From IMG/VR virus record IMGVR_UViG_3300038301_000365, positions 1 through 31,458 of that record: a DNA stretch of 31,458 nt; one strand, 5' to 3'. The DNA is from a virus. This document shows positions 1-8,688 of the stretch, piece after piece. Below the pieces are notes generated by a model. It did no database searches, was not told where the DNA came from, and worked only from the letters and a program-made list of their open reading frames with translations. Position 1 is the first letter of the stretch. Every line of letters starts with the position of its first letter. Made by a program: the position numbers and the translations under genes.

Positions 1-1155
1 CATTTGGCTTCGCTCCGAGACTGTCCAGTCAACGCCTGCCCCACTGGATGCGTCATTCAGGGCCTCGCCAACACTGCCAACGCCAAGGTGACCTGCAATA
101 GGCTCATCCCATACGGCATCAACACCGGCAGCAGTGAGACCCATGTTGTCTCCAGCTACTGCGAATCCAGTAGCCGTAATGTATGAACCAACGCCATGAC
201 TAGCTGTAACCAGGGCATCCACGTCTGCGGCTGTGTGACTTGACCTGCTGGAGATCGCCGCGTCGATATCTGCCCCAGGAAATGGCGTTGCATCAGATAA
301 AATATCTGCTTGGACCAGCGTAGACCTGGAGCTTACGGTGGCGTTCAGGTTCGTGGACACCAGCGGCTCCATCGCCGCAGTATCCGCAAGGACATCCTGA
401 AGTTCGCCCGCAGCAGTCGCAGCCGTGAGACCCGTAACACCTAGCGCTTGACGAATCTGTTGCTTCTCTGCGCCAGTCCAGTCTGTTGCGCTTGCAGACT
501 CCCAGTTTCCAGCGCCGTGAGTTCCACTGAGTTGGGCATCAATAGCTGTTCTCTCGCCTGCGGTCAGTGTCATTGCGTCACCGGGATTGGCAGTGCCTCG
601 ACTTGAAATAGTCGCGTCTATGCTTGCTCCAGCGAATGGAGTAGCATCACTTAAAATGTCAGCCTGAGTCAATGTTGAGCGAGAGCTAACAGTTGCATCA
701 AGATTGGGTATCAATGCTCCCGCGAACGGAGTAGCATCGCTTAGGATGTCCGCCTGCGTAAGAGTAGACCTGCTGCTGATGGTGGCGTCTAGGTTGGTGC
801 CAACAATGCTGCCTGCCGAGCCAGCACCAAAAGCGCCAGGAAGGGCTTCTGCCCAAACATCGTCCTGCACGGCGTTCGTTACCCGCATATGTTCAGAGAC
901 ACGCTCGATGTTTCCGACCAGCGTCGTATGCAGCGCGTCGCTATATGTAATGTAGATAATCGAATATCCGCCGATGGCAGGAGCAGTAAACGTACCTTGA
1001 TAAAGGCCATCTGCAACATGGGAAAGGTTCACCGGGCTTGCAACGATGGCAACACCAGCACTATCGTATATTTCAGCCTGCGGAAACCTTGTGGTGTCCC
1101 CATCTGCCAAAACAAGCTCCAGTAAAACTGTATCGCCTGTGATTACTTCAATCAT
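1..1155 (-). CDS. Repeat-containing tail/structural protein (3' end outside window)
   Basis: The reading frame starts at ATG 1155 and stays open for 385 codons to the left edge, so the C-terminus is missing. The start follows a strong SD, GGAGG, five bases upstream. Residues 1-95 look like a small beta-rich domain (MIEVITGDTVLLEL...). After that the protein has three 27-residue copies of a unit reading roughly NLDATxSSRSTLTQADILSD, plus two partial copies (IDATISSR, IDAAISSR). I know this 'NLDATVSSR' style of repeat from uncharacterised phage structural proteins encoded near tail fibre genes. It is the last visible gene of the late operon, 27 bases after the small CxC gene. A tail or fibre-associated role is inferred from position. 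No enzymatic motif was seen. Confidence 0.8.
   Translation of the reverse strand, partial: MIEVITGDTVLLELVLADGDTTRFPQAEIYDSAGVAIVASPVNLSHVADGLYQGTFTAPAIGGYSIIYITYSDALHTTLVGNIERVSEHMRVTNAVQDDVWAEALPGAFGAGSAGSIVGTNLDATISSRSTLTQADILSDATPFAGALIPNLDATVSSRSTLTQADILSDATPFAGASIDATISSRGTANPGDAMTLTAGERTAIDAQLSGTHGAGNWESASATDWTGAEKQQIRQALGVTGLTAATAAGELQDVLADTAAMEPLVSTNLNATVSSRSTLVQADILSDATPFPGADIDAAISSRSSHTAADVDALVTASHGVGSYITATGFAVAGDNMGLTAAGVDAVWDEPIAGHLGVGSVGEALNDASSGAGVDWTVSERSQM
271..351 (-). repeat. 81-bp coding repeat, copy 3
   Basis: This is the third in-frame copy of the 27-codon unit of the left-edge gene. It is separated from the first two copies by about 90 codons of different sequence. Its protein form begins NLNATVSSRSTLVQADILSD. 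It is diverged at the DNA level, mostly in third codon positions. Confidence 0.75.
625..795 (-). repeat. Two adjacent 81-bp coding repeats
   Basis: Two 27-codon units lie at 715-795 and 625-705 and are separated by 9 bases. Both encode (N)LDAT(I/V)SSRSTLTQADILSDATPFAGA, nearly identical in protein but with many synonymous differences. This suggests an old duplication held by selection on the protein. Confidence 0.85.
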
Positions 1156-1182
1156 CGCTTCCTCCACTAATAATCTCTACGC

Positions 1183-1344
1183 TCATGACGGTTCTTCTGG
1201 GTTTGACGCAACGACTGACGCATGAACGTATTCTTCCGATGCTGTATGGTCCGGGTTGGCCTCCAGATGGGCATCCATTCCTGCATAGTTGTCGATGTCG
1301 AAAGTCTCTCCGCACGAGCAAATAAAAAGCATCCTTGTAGCCAT
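1183..1344 (-). CDS. Small CxC/His protein, possible zinc-binding
   Basis: This is a 53-residue protein. I chose ATG 1344 because an SD-like GAGGT lies eight bases upstream and because it begins directly after the stop of the upstream fibre gene. A longer frame back to 1428 would overlap that gene without need. Visible features are CSCG near residues 9-12 and a later DAHLEANPDH stretch with two histidines. A CxC...HxnH layout could bind one zinc ion, like a degenerate zinc finger. Residues after 35 are acidic and probably flexible. It sits between fibre genes in the late operon. No function can be assigned. Confidence 0.6.
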   Translation of the reverse strand: MATRMLFICSCGETFDIDNYAGMDAHLEANPDHTASEEYVHASVVASNPEEPS

Positions 1345-1346
1345 TT

Positions 1347-2828
1347 TTACGACCTCACAAATTCTAGGGTTAACCACATCCTGTTGCCCTGGCCGATTGC
1401 CGTTCCGTTTGTACCAGTTGACTGGCATCTCAGGCGAACGACATCAGAGGCGGCAAGCTGGACCAAAAACGCAGCGCTGCTGTTGGCAGTGTCGTCAATG
1501 GTGTTACGAGAATAAGAGGACGACCTAGAAGGAACGATTTCGACCGTATTGTTCTCCACCCATCCATCAACGGTTCTTCGAGCATTTGCATTCGTGTCAA
1601 ACATTATGGAGTATGAAATTCGGTAAACGCCAGCCGTGTTGATCGTTACATTCTCGCCTGACCGAGTGTAGCTTGAGTCCTGAAAGTCGTTAGCGTTCAG
1701 AACCACCGTTGTTGCCGTTGTGTTGATAGTTAGATTGCCGGTCTGTCGGTACTGAGATACGTTCGGGGTGAAGCCGTCTATAGAAATGTTGGCCACCCCG
1801 CTTCCTGCGTCCGTTACGGTGACCGCATCGCCAACAAAGTCAAGGTTTGTATGAGGGCCACCCGCAACAACTGAACCCTCATCCTCGACAATAATACTGC
1901 TGCCGGACCCTGCTGGGCCTTGTGGACCCGTCGCTCCTGCTGCCCCGTTCGCTCCCACCGTTTGGATGCTTAGGCGAAGGCTGTTGGCAAGCGTGTTTAC
2001 CTGATCGCTGCCATCAACAACCTGACCCCTAATGCGAATCACGTCGGAGGCGTTCAGCTCCAAGATGGCAAACCCGGAATTTCCACCCTCTTCTTCGCCT
2101 GAGTCGTGAAACCACCTAGATCTAGTTCCGCCAACCTCGGCAAAACCACCGCCCGTGTCTAGCTCCACCCAGAACCCAACAGTTGCGTCGTTATTACTTG
2201 TCTCGCTTGAAGAACACCCGAAATCGATACGATATGTACCATTCGCGTTAATGGTAAGCTCGGAAGATCCGCTTAGGGTGAAAGCCGCATTCGTTATTCT
2301 TGCCGTGTTGAAAGGGAGGGTACTAGCCGACGTGGTAATCCCGGCATAAGAAACAGAATTATAATAGTTTGCGAAAGCAGCTTCTGGCAGGTCAACCCAT
2401 GAAAGCCCCGAGGGCTGAACGCTGTTTGCCGTCAGAACCTGCCTTGTTGACCCCACCGGAAATCTCGCAACAGTGTCCGCAGCCGTTGCAACAATCAGGT
2501 CACCCTTTGCGTCCACAATGGTGTCCAAGATTCCATCAACAGACGTGGTTTGCAGAGATGCCGTTTCGCCTGGGTTCCGAATCGACGCCAGGGCGACGTT
2601 CATATCGACCAAAACCACTGTCCCAGAATGAGAACCTGTCAGCGTTATGGTTAGAGCATTTCGTGGATCTGCCGACGAAAGCTCAATGACATCAATCAAG
2701 TCTGTTCGAGATACACCGTCAACCAGGACCATGGCTCCAAGTTGCACACGGTCAAGATTATGTGTAATCGGTATCGACGAGGACGACGAGAATGTTTGAG
2801 CAAAAAGTTCTTTCCATGCACCAGCCAT
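1347..2828 (-). CDS. Tail fibre protein with two C1q-like beta domains and a short collagen-like linker
   Basis: The protein has 493 residues. Residues 1-80 form a beta-rich N-terminal domain. Residues 105-149 carry the common phage fibre motif DAKGDLIVATAADTVARFPVG...GLSWVDLP. Residues about 152-290 look like a C1q/TNF-like jelly-roll domain (INANGTYRIDFG, FAILELNASDVIRIRGQ). A short collagen-like Gly-X-Y stretch (GAAGATGPQGPAG) lies near 296-307. Residues about 355-493 are a second C1q-like domain with the same pattern (INTAGVYRISYS, FLVQLAASDVVRLRCQ). C1q-like domains are typically trimeric and ligand-binding, so a trimeric receptor-binding fibre is likely. The start overlaps the upstream stop as TAATG, with GGAGG nine bases before it. 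The receptor is unknown. Confidence 0.8.
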   Translation of the reverse strand: MAGAWKELFAQTFSSSSSIPITHNLDRVQLGAMVLVDGVSRTDLIDVIELSSADPRNALTITLTGSHSGTVVLVDMNVALASIRNPGETASLQTTSVDGILDTIVDAKGDLIVATAADTVARFPVGSTRQVLTANSVQPSGLSWVDLPEAAFANYYNSVSYAGITTSASTLPFNTARITNAAFTLSGSSELTINANGTYRIDFGCSSSETSNNDATVGFWVELDTGGGFAEVGGTRSRWFHDSGEEEGGNSGFAILELNASDVIRIRGQVVDGSDQVNTLANSLRLSIQTVGANGAAGATGPQGPAGSGSSIIVEDEGSVVAGGPHTNLDFVGDAVTVTDAGSGVANISIDGFTPNVSQYRQTGNLTINTTATTVVLNANDFQDSSYTRSGENVTINTAGVYRISYSIMFDTNANARRTVDGWVENNTVEIVPSRSSSYSRNTIDDTANSSAAFLVQLAASDVVRLRCQSTGTNGTAIGQGNRMWLTLEFVRS

Positions 2829-4975
2829 TACAACGCTCCTCCAAGGCTAAACTTTATTCCGTTAACGACAAGGGCGATAATGATCACATCCTGGTTTGGC
2901 GTCCCATCGTCGGTCAGTTCGACACGGACAAACAAAACGTCGCCTTCGTAATATGATGACGCATCGAATGCGGCGAACTCCTGGTCAATCGCGTAGTCAT
3001 CATATGTTGCGGGAAGGACCGCCCCCGCAGGCACTAGGTTCTGGGCGTCAAACTCTGCGATACCGGTCGTTAAGACATCCGTGTTTGCCAGTATTCTTGG
3101 GGTTGGATCGATACCGCCTGCTGGGTCTGCCACCAGATTCCCAGCGACCTCTGCCGTGTAGACAGACATCGTAAGCTCCGGCGCAACAGTGATAGGGGTT
3201 GACCCATCAACCTTGTAGACGACGGACATGTCCAAGGGATGGGCCGTGCAGATGCCTTCAGGGATTGCGAATTGGAAGTAAATCGCATCACCCGTTTGAT
3301 TGAGCCTGCTGTTCGGCATTGGGTGTGTCCAACCTGTCGGAGTCCCTCCAGACCCAACGTCAACATTGGCCAAAACAACCCCGCCGCTTTCACCGAAAAC
3401 ATTTCCACTGGCAGAAAGGGTTCCGCGCCACTTCGCAAGACCGGATGCTGTTTTTCGCCCTCTCCTATTTATTTGTGAAGTGGAAGGCGTCAGCCAGGTC
3501 CGCTCAAATGTGGGAAGCACAGATGGGGCAGAAATGATTTCGACGCATGACCAATATGCCGTTACTGCATCCACTGACGTGGTTGCCCACGTTGAATCAT
3601 CGTCAATGCCGTAATGCAGCTCCTCCTCAGAGGATGCGCGAAGAAACACATCATTCGCATATCGGTATGATTCTTCTTCGCTTACGGCTTCGACGCCGAC
3701 ATTCTCCCACGCGGCTCCATTCCAAATCTTAAACTCGTAAGACCCACCCACCCCAGCGGCGCTTTGGGCTATTTGAAGTCCCCAGTGCTTAATCACTGAA
3801 GCTGTATCCTGTCGCAATGACCCGAAATATATCCTGTGTCCTGCGGCAGTTCCCTGAAACGTGATCGTTGACCCAGAAATACTCGAAGCGTCTGCCGTAA
3901 CATCCACGAGGCCACCAGTGCCTGTGGCGTTCGAGGTGACGACTTTTATCCCGTCCGCATATGGCGAACCGCTTCCAGCGTACACGCTAGATCCCTTTTC
4001 TGGGAATCCAAAAACGGAGTCAACACCGAATGTCCTTTGTTGCGAAAAGCTGGTGTCATTTTGCTCTCGGAAGAAACTCAAGCCAAAGTCAGAGTTCAGC
4101 ATCGCAGGGGGAAAGTTGTAAGCCGTTTCATGATTTGCAGTAATGCGAACAACTGTACCGGTGCCGAGAAGGGCTGGGTCAGCCAGTACGGCAAACGCCG
4201 ACTGGTCCATCTTCCCACCGAGGACAGAAAGGTTTATCCCATCGCTGACTATGTGAATACTGTTTGACAGGTCAAGGGTATTGATTCCGAATATCAAAGT
4301 TGTCGAGGTGCCATCGCAGTAGACGCCATCGGTAACATTCGGTGATCCGACGTTAAAGTCGGCAATCTGAAACCTGCCAGCCGATTCCCCTCTCACAACA
4401 GCGTCAATCGTTCCAGGACCGGGAGGAACATGTATCGACTCAACCGCAATAACGCCGCTTTCGTTGACCATACACGAACGCAGGCCGCCAGTGTCAAAAC
4501 GTATCTCAGCTCCGATAATCTTGCCGCCGCCTATTTTTCGCAGCCCGTTCCCTTGGCCCACAGCCCCATCGCCGTGAAACTGGCAGTTGTATATCGATGA
4601 TGTACTAGAAACGCCACCATCAAACAAGACACCCGATAATCCCAGGGTGTCCGGGCAGTCAACAGCAAATCCCTCAATCTGCGAGTCTGCCGAAAGGGTT
4701 ACAATGTCCGCAACAGCCGATACGTCTCCGATGCGCGTAACCTGGTATCCGCCAGAGCTTTTTAGGGTTGTCCCAGCCGGCACAGTGATCCCAGACTCAG
4801 CGTAGGTACCTGGATATACCAAGATCTCATCACCAGACACAGCAACAGCCAAAGCTGCGCCAACCGTCAAAAACGGGTGCAGAGGGTCGCCAGACGTACC
4901 GCTGGCATCATTGCCGTTGACGGCGTCTACCCAGACGACGTTTCCGGTTCTTTGTAGCAGGCTGGCTGTGGGCAT
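2828..4975 (-). CDS. Putative tail spike/fibre protein with N-terminal parallel beta-helix-like region
   Basis: The protein has 715 residues. The N-terminus (about 12-80) reads VVWVDAVNGNDASGTSGDP, then PFLTVGAALAVA and ILVYPGTYAE. This is the typical opening of pectate-lyase-like right-handed beta-helix proteins (DUF1565-type). The helix may run to about residue 280. The middle and C-terminal parts are beta-rich, with no catalytic motif I can identify. Many phage spikes with this fold bind or cleave surface polysaccharide, but enzymatic activity here is unproven. It has a good SD (AAGGA, eight bases before ATG). It follows the hub/LamG gene after 16 bases and overlaps the next fibre gene by one base. 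Confidence 0.75.
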   Translation of the reverse strand: MPTASLLQRTGNVVWVDAVNGNDASGTSGDPLHPFLTVGAALAVAVSGDEILVYPGTYAESGITVPAGTTLKSSGGYQVTRIGDVSAVADIVTLSADSQIEGFAVDCPDTLGLSGVLFDGGVSSTSSIYNCQFHGDGAVGQGNGLRKIGGGKIIGAEIRFDTGGLRSCMVNESGVIAVESIHVPPGPGTIDAVVRGESAGRFQIADFNVGSPNVTDGVYCDGTSTTLIFGINTLDLSNSIHIVSDGINLSVLGGKMDQSAFAVLADPALLGTGTVVRITANHETAYNFPPAMLNSDFGLSFFREQNDTSFSQQRTFGVDSVFGFPEKGSSVYAGSGSPYADGIKVVTSNATGTGGLVDVTADASSISGSTITFQGTAAGHRIYFGSLRQDTASVIKHWGLQIAQSAAGVGGSYEFKIWNGAAWENVGVEAVSEEESYRYANDVFLRASSEEELHYGIDDDSTWATTSVDAVTAYWSCVEIISAPSVLPTFERTWLTPSTSQINRRGRKTASGLAKWRGTLSASGNVFGESGGVVLANVDVGSGGTPTGWTHPMPNSRLNQTGDAIYFQFAIPEGICTAHPLDMSVVYKVDGSTPITVAPELTMSVYTAEVAGNLVADPAGGIDPTPRILANTDVLTTGIAEFDAQNLVPAGAVLPATYDDYAIDQEFAAFDASSYYEGDVLFVRVELTDDGTPNQDVIIIALVVNGIKFSLGGAL

Positions 4976-4991
4976 TTCTTATTCCTTCTGG

Positions 4992-7900
4992 TTAATCGTT
5001 TTCTGAGAATTTTATAGATATGTAAGATAGATCGCCAAAGTCTGAGCCTGTTGCACTGATGTCCATATCCGTCGAAGGATAAGCAAGGAGTGCTGTAGGA
5101 ACAGACCAAAGAGAAAAAGAAAGCCTGTCGCCCCTGGTAAGAAGAAGCCCAGGCATGTTAATAGAAATAGGGTTTCCAGGCAACGCCCTGTTTAGTGCTG
5201 CGTTGTCTCCAATCGTAAAGGTTGTCGATGTTTGAGCAAGCGCCGTCCCAAAAACCGTAAGAAGCCCTGTCGGTCCGTACTGATTATTGATCGACGCCAA
5301 AACTCCACCCGTCCAAGATGGAGGAGGAGGTATTATGGTGCTAGTGATTGGGGGTACATGACTGTTGAAAAGAACCTGTAGAGATCCACCTGGAAACACT
5401 ATATCCTCCCAGTAGTCCCAGGGAATAGCCTCGCTGGGCGTTATTCCGACATATATAGCTCCTGACACATCATAGTACCCCGTAGCTGGCACATCAAAGT
5501 AAGTCCCATTATGGTTCCCTGCCGCTGTTGACGTATCGTCTACCCAATTTCCCCCGAAATCATAGGAGCCAGCCGTAGAGACATTCGATGCCCTAATGTT
5601 TAACCCGCCACCAGCCTTTACGTTTGCACTGAAATCGGTTGACACCCAGTCACCCGTCGTTTGAAGCGTCGTTCGGCTTCCATACGCATTCCTATAAAGA
5701 GAAACACTGTCAACTATGACCTCATTTGCGATGCCGCCAAAGTTTGCCCCCATGTTGATCTGAGCATAAACAGCGCCGGCAACACCGGAAAGGCCCTGGT
5801 ATCGATGTGTATGCCACTCTGCCGACCCTCCAGGTCCAGGTATAAGAGCCTCAAGAGGGCCGGATGTGCTAACCACGTTAAACGCAGCGTCAAGCCATTT
5901 AACGAAAAAGCTAGGGCGTGACGAGGTGTTTGCCCCCGCGATTCTCTGCCATGTAACCTCCAGGCAGTATGGCACGTTTGCGTCGCCATCTAATGGAATT
6001 AAATCCGAATCCACCCGTGGGTTTGTTCCACCATCCTCGTGCATGGCTATTGCCAGAGGGCCAGTCAGCGATGTGGATGTAGCCCTTATCGTATCGTTAT
6101 CCCAGATATCACCGGTATCCATATCCCAAGATGTGGGGGGATTTCTCTTCCCATTGGTCCAGGTAGAAAAGCTGCTGTTCCTTACTTGGACAAATTTCCC
6201 ACCTGACATCCAATTCGTATTCTCCAGAATGGACTGCATGGGGTTTGCGCGTTGAGTTTTCTGCATCGCATTTTGCGCCTGCATTGGCGTATTGGCGGGA
6301 TTGTTTGCAAGGCGAGACTCTATCGACAGCCATCTTCTTGACCCAAGGCCTGGTTTGCCCCTTACGTCAATACTTGTGGACGCATCCTTGCCAAACGTAT
6401 GACTAACTGATGACACCGCGAGATACTGCCTCTCAGTATAAAGCTTTTCATTTGGGGCAAACCCTATGATGTCATGTATGTCTATTTCAGGCGTTAACTG
6501 TATTTTTATTGAGTGGGTAAACTCAGGCTCAGAGAGGTCTGTCAGCATTCGATACGCCATCTCTGTGGCTTCCGTGCCAAGGTCTATATGGCTCGTGCTG
6601 GACTCCTGCACCTCCATAAATCTTCTTCCGTATTTATCTCTTGAGTCTTCGTCCTGAATCATCACATAAGCTGGAAGTCTTTCACCATCAACAGCACTTA
6701 CTGCCGAATTCGATATTTTGCTGAAGTTCGCAGGAAAAGGTATGGAGGCAATGGCACTGTTAACATTCGCCTCCTGGGTCCCTGCTGCTCCCCCAGTCTC
6801 AGTTGAGTCATAAGAAACCCTGACGACATTCCTTATTCTTTGAAGCGCAACCTCGGCAGAGGAAACAGAAACAATCTCATCTGGAGAGATAACAATCGCT
6901 GGCGTCGTACTATCAGCCTCTGGCTGGTAAAGGGTAAGTTTGAAGTCATCAAGAGCATCGCTCCACTTATATTTTACATCATGACCAAACTGCCCGGCCA
7001 GTGTTCTCAGGGCAACGATCACAGGCTCACGCCTCTGTTCAAATGACTTTATTGCCCAGTTTATTGACGGATCGTAGGTAAGGGTTGGAGACTCATAGGA
7101 GCTAGTTTTAAAGTCAGAGCTGTTGTCATCAAGAATCTGCTGCATTTCGGTAGCTACGAGAATCCCAACGTCGCTGCCATACTCCAGCTCCTCCTCTATG
7201 AAGGTATCAACGAGAACTCCACCGTTATCTCTGAAGTTTACCTTTACCTCGTCTGAACCCCAGTTGAAAATATCAATCGTGCCATCAAGAAATGACCACA
7301 GCTCTCTTCCGCTTGCCGTGATTCCAAGAGGGGTTCTCGCTGCATAAATCTTTATTCCCCTTCCAGCGTCAAGAAATCTTGGCCCTGCAATGCTGGACGG
7401 GTCTGAAAAGTTTATTTTTGTGTCATTTTTCAGGTAGGCAACAGATAGATTCTCCTGTTCGCGAGAGAGGCTAAGGCTTCCCTGGACCACTGCGTCATCT
7501 GGGGATGTGGAGACAGACAGGGAAGAGACAAAATCAACGCCACTGATATCCGTGGTGTCAACGTAAACCTCCTCTGAGGAGAGTCCTGATGTTTGAGTTT
7601 GTCCGTTATCTATGTAAACCTTGAGATCATCCCCAGTGTGAAAGGTCTTAAGGAGTCCCCTTTGAAAGTCTTCCATTATTTCGTCTGCTGAAAGAACATT
7701 GCTCCAGGTGTAAATGCCAGCCAGTTCAACGTCATCGAGAAGGTATGCAATATTTCCACCGCTCCCTCTTATTCCACCAACCTGCCAGTATGCGTCAGCA
7801 CCACCACCTGGCGCATTTAAGCTCCCGCTTGACTCTATGAATCTTCCATTTATGTAAATGTCGTATCTTGCGCTTCCCAGAACGTCGTTTCTTGTGATGC

Positions 7901-8441
7901 AGATGTAAAACCACTTGTTCACAGGATAATTATAAGCAGTGTTATAAAATGCGTTGTTCGAGGTGGGATATTCATGTCCAATGTTAAAGTTTCCAGTAGC
8001 CTGAAGCCGAAGCGTAAACAGGTAGTTAGATGCAAGAGACTCTGTATCCCACTCGCTCACAAGAGCGGCAATGTTTCCTGTGTCTGGCGCTGTCTTATTT
8101 ACCTTTACCCATGCCGCAAACGTAACCTCAATCTGGTCAAATACGGCAACAGACGCAGCATCACCATCCCTGGCGACATTGGTTGCCTCCAGAGCCATCC
8201 CCTGAAACGCTGCTTCCTTAATGAACTTCCTCCCCATCCCGACGGGTGTGTCCACGATGAATGGGTCAGAAGAGCCAAACCCAGAATTTATCTTTAGGTC
8301 CATGTTGAATGCCTGAGACACGCCAGGGGAAGACCAAACACAAGGCGAATTTACCTCGTTCGTTTCATCTAGGTACCAAGCCCTGAATGAAGAAGGTCTA
8401 ACCTTTGGGTGTGAACCCATCCTGTGTGAAGGCATTCTCAT
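4992..8441 (-). CDS. Large tail-tip protein: N-terminal LamG-like domain, central hub-like region, C-terminal carbohydrate-binding-like region
   Basis: The protein has 1149 residues. Residues about 30-265 look like a LamG/concanavalin A-like domain: VTFAAWVKVNKT, PVNKWFYICITRN, YDIYINGRFIESSG and a DDVELAGIYTWSNVLSADEI ending. Residues about 290-690 resemble the baseplate hub or tail-associated proteins of siphoviruses (LRTLAGQFGHDVKYKWSD, VALQRIRNVVRVSYDST, DIHDIIGFAPNEKLYTERQYLAVSSVSHTF). Residues about 720-880 look like a carbohydrate-binding module-type jelly roll. Residues about 890-1149 are a C1q-like beta region. It probably forms the tail tip and carries host-binding domains. Translation is coupled to the upstream 78-codon gene (TAATG). 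A second in-frame ATG two codons on is possible. Domain calls are by eye. Confidence 0.75.
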   Translation of the reverse strand: MRMPSHRMGSHPKVRPSSFRAWYLDETNEVNSPCVWSSPGVSQAFNMDLKINSGFGSSDPFIVDTPVGMGRKFIKEAAFQGMALEATNVARDGDAASVAVFDQIEVTFAAWVKVNKTAPDTGNIAALVSEWDTESLASNYLFTLRLQATGNFNIGHEYPTSNNAFYNTAYNYPVNKWFYICITRNDVLGSARYDIYINGRFIESSGSLNAPGGGADAYWQVGGIRGSGGNIAYLLDDVELAGIYTWSNVLSADEIMEDFQRGLLKTFHTGDDLKVYIDNGQTQTSGLSSEEVYVDTTDISGVDFVSSLSVSTSPDDAVVQGSLSLSREQENLSVAYLKNDTKINFSDPSSIAGPRFLDAGRGIKIYAARTPLGITASGRELWSFLDGTIDIFNWGSDEVKVNFRDNGGVLVDTFIEEELEYGSDVGILVATEMQQILDDNSSDFKTSSYESPTLTYDPSINWAIKSFEQRREPVIVALRTLAGQFGHDVKYKWSDALDDFKLTLYQPEADSTTPAIVISPDEIVSVSSAEVALQRIRNVVRVSYDSTETGGAAGTQEANVNSAIASIPFPANFSKISNSAVSAVDGERLPAYVMIQDEDSRDKYGRRFMEVQESSTSHIDLGTEATEMAYRMLTDLSEPEFTHSIKIQLTPEIDIHDIIGFAPNEKLYTERQYLAVSSVSHTFGKDASTSIDVRGKPGLGSRRWLSIESRLANNPANTPMQAQNAMQKTQRANPMQSILENTNWMSGGKFVQVRNSSFSTWTNGKRNPPTSWDMDTGDIWDNDTIRATSTSLTGPLAIAMHEDGGTNPRVDSDLIPLDGDANVPYCLEVTWQRIAGANTSSRPSFFVKWLDAAFNVVSTSGPLEALIPGPGGSAEWHTHRYQGLSGVAGAVYAQINMGANFGGIANEVIVDSVSLYRNAYGSRTTLQTTGDWVSTDFSANVKAGGGLNIRASNVSTAGSYDFGGNWVDDTSTAAGNHNGTYFDVPATGYYDVSGAIYVGITPSEAIPWDYWEDIVFPGGSLQVLFNSHVPPITSTIIPPPPSWTGGVLASINNQYGPTGLLTVFGTALAQTSTTFTIGDNAALNRALPGNPISINMPGLLLTRGDRLSFSLWSVPTALLAYPSTDMDISATGSDFGDLSYISIKFSEND

Positions 8442-8677
8442 TAGTCTACGACCACGTTTGCTGGATTATCGCTTATCGCTATTGATGCGGAAAGACAGCT
8501 TACATTAATGGTTACGCTTGAAGGCTCTCCAGACTTCATGGCTGCATCAAACGCTGAAACCCTTGTCCCATCTATAGTTAAAACTATAGACTTTCCAATA
8601 AGTTGGTCAGGGGAAGGAGAACTTATTTCACCCTCAACATCGATGATTATTCTTCTAGTTAACGGTTTTTTCGACAT
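8441..8677 (-). CDS. Small hypothetical tail-region protein
   Basis: This is a 78-residue protein I do not recognise. It reads as a small mixed-charge protein with alternating beta-type segments (RRIIIDVEGEI, KSIVLTIDGTRV, SSVTINVSCLSASIAI) and no signal peptide or membrane segment. A good SD (AGGAG, eight bases upstream) supports the start. It is locked between two large tail-tip genes: 11 bases after the LamG gene, and its stop overlaps the start of the hub gene as TAATG. This makes a real, co-translated gene likely. A role as a minor tail-tip component or assembly factor is only a guess. Confidence 0.7.
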   Translation of the reverse strand: MSKKPLTRRIIIDVEGEISSPSPDQLIGKSIVLTIDGTRVSAFDAAMKSGEPSSVTINVSCLSASIAISDNPANVVVD

Positions 8678-8688
8678 TTCGCTCTCTC

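Noticed and set aside
3070-3438. Minus-strand ORF of 122 codons inside the beta-helix protein gene
   Set aside because: It is a different frame inside a well-supported gene, with no SD or family pattern.
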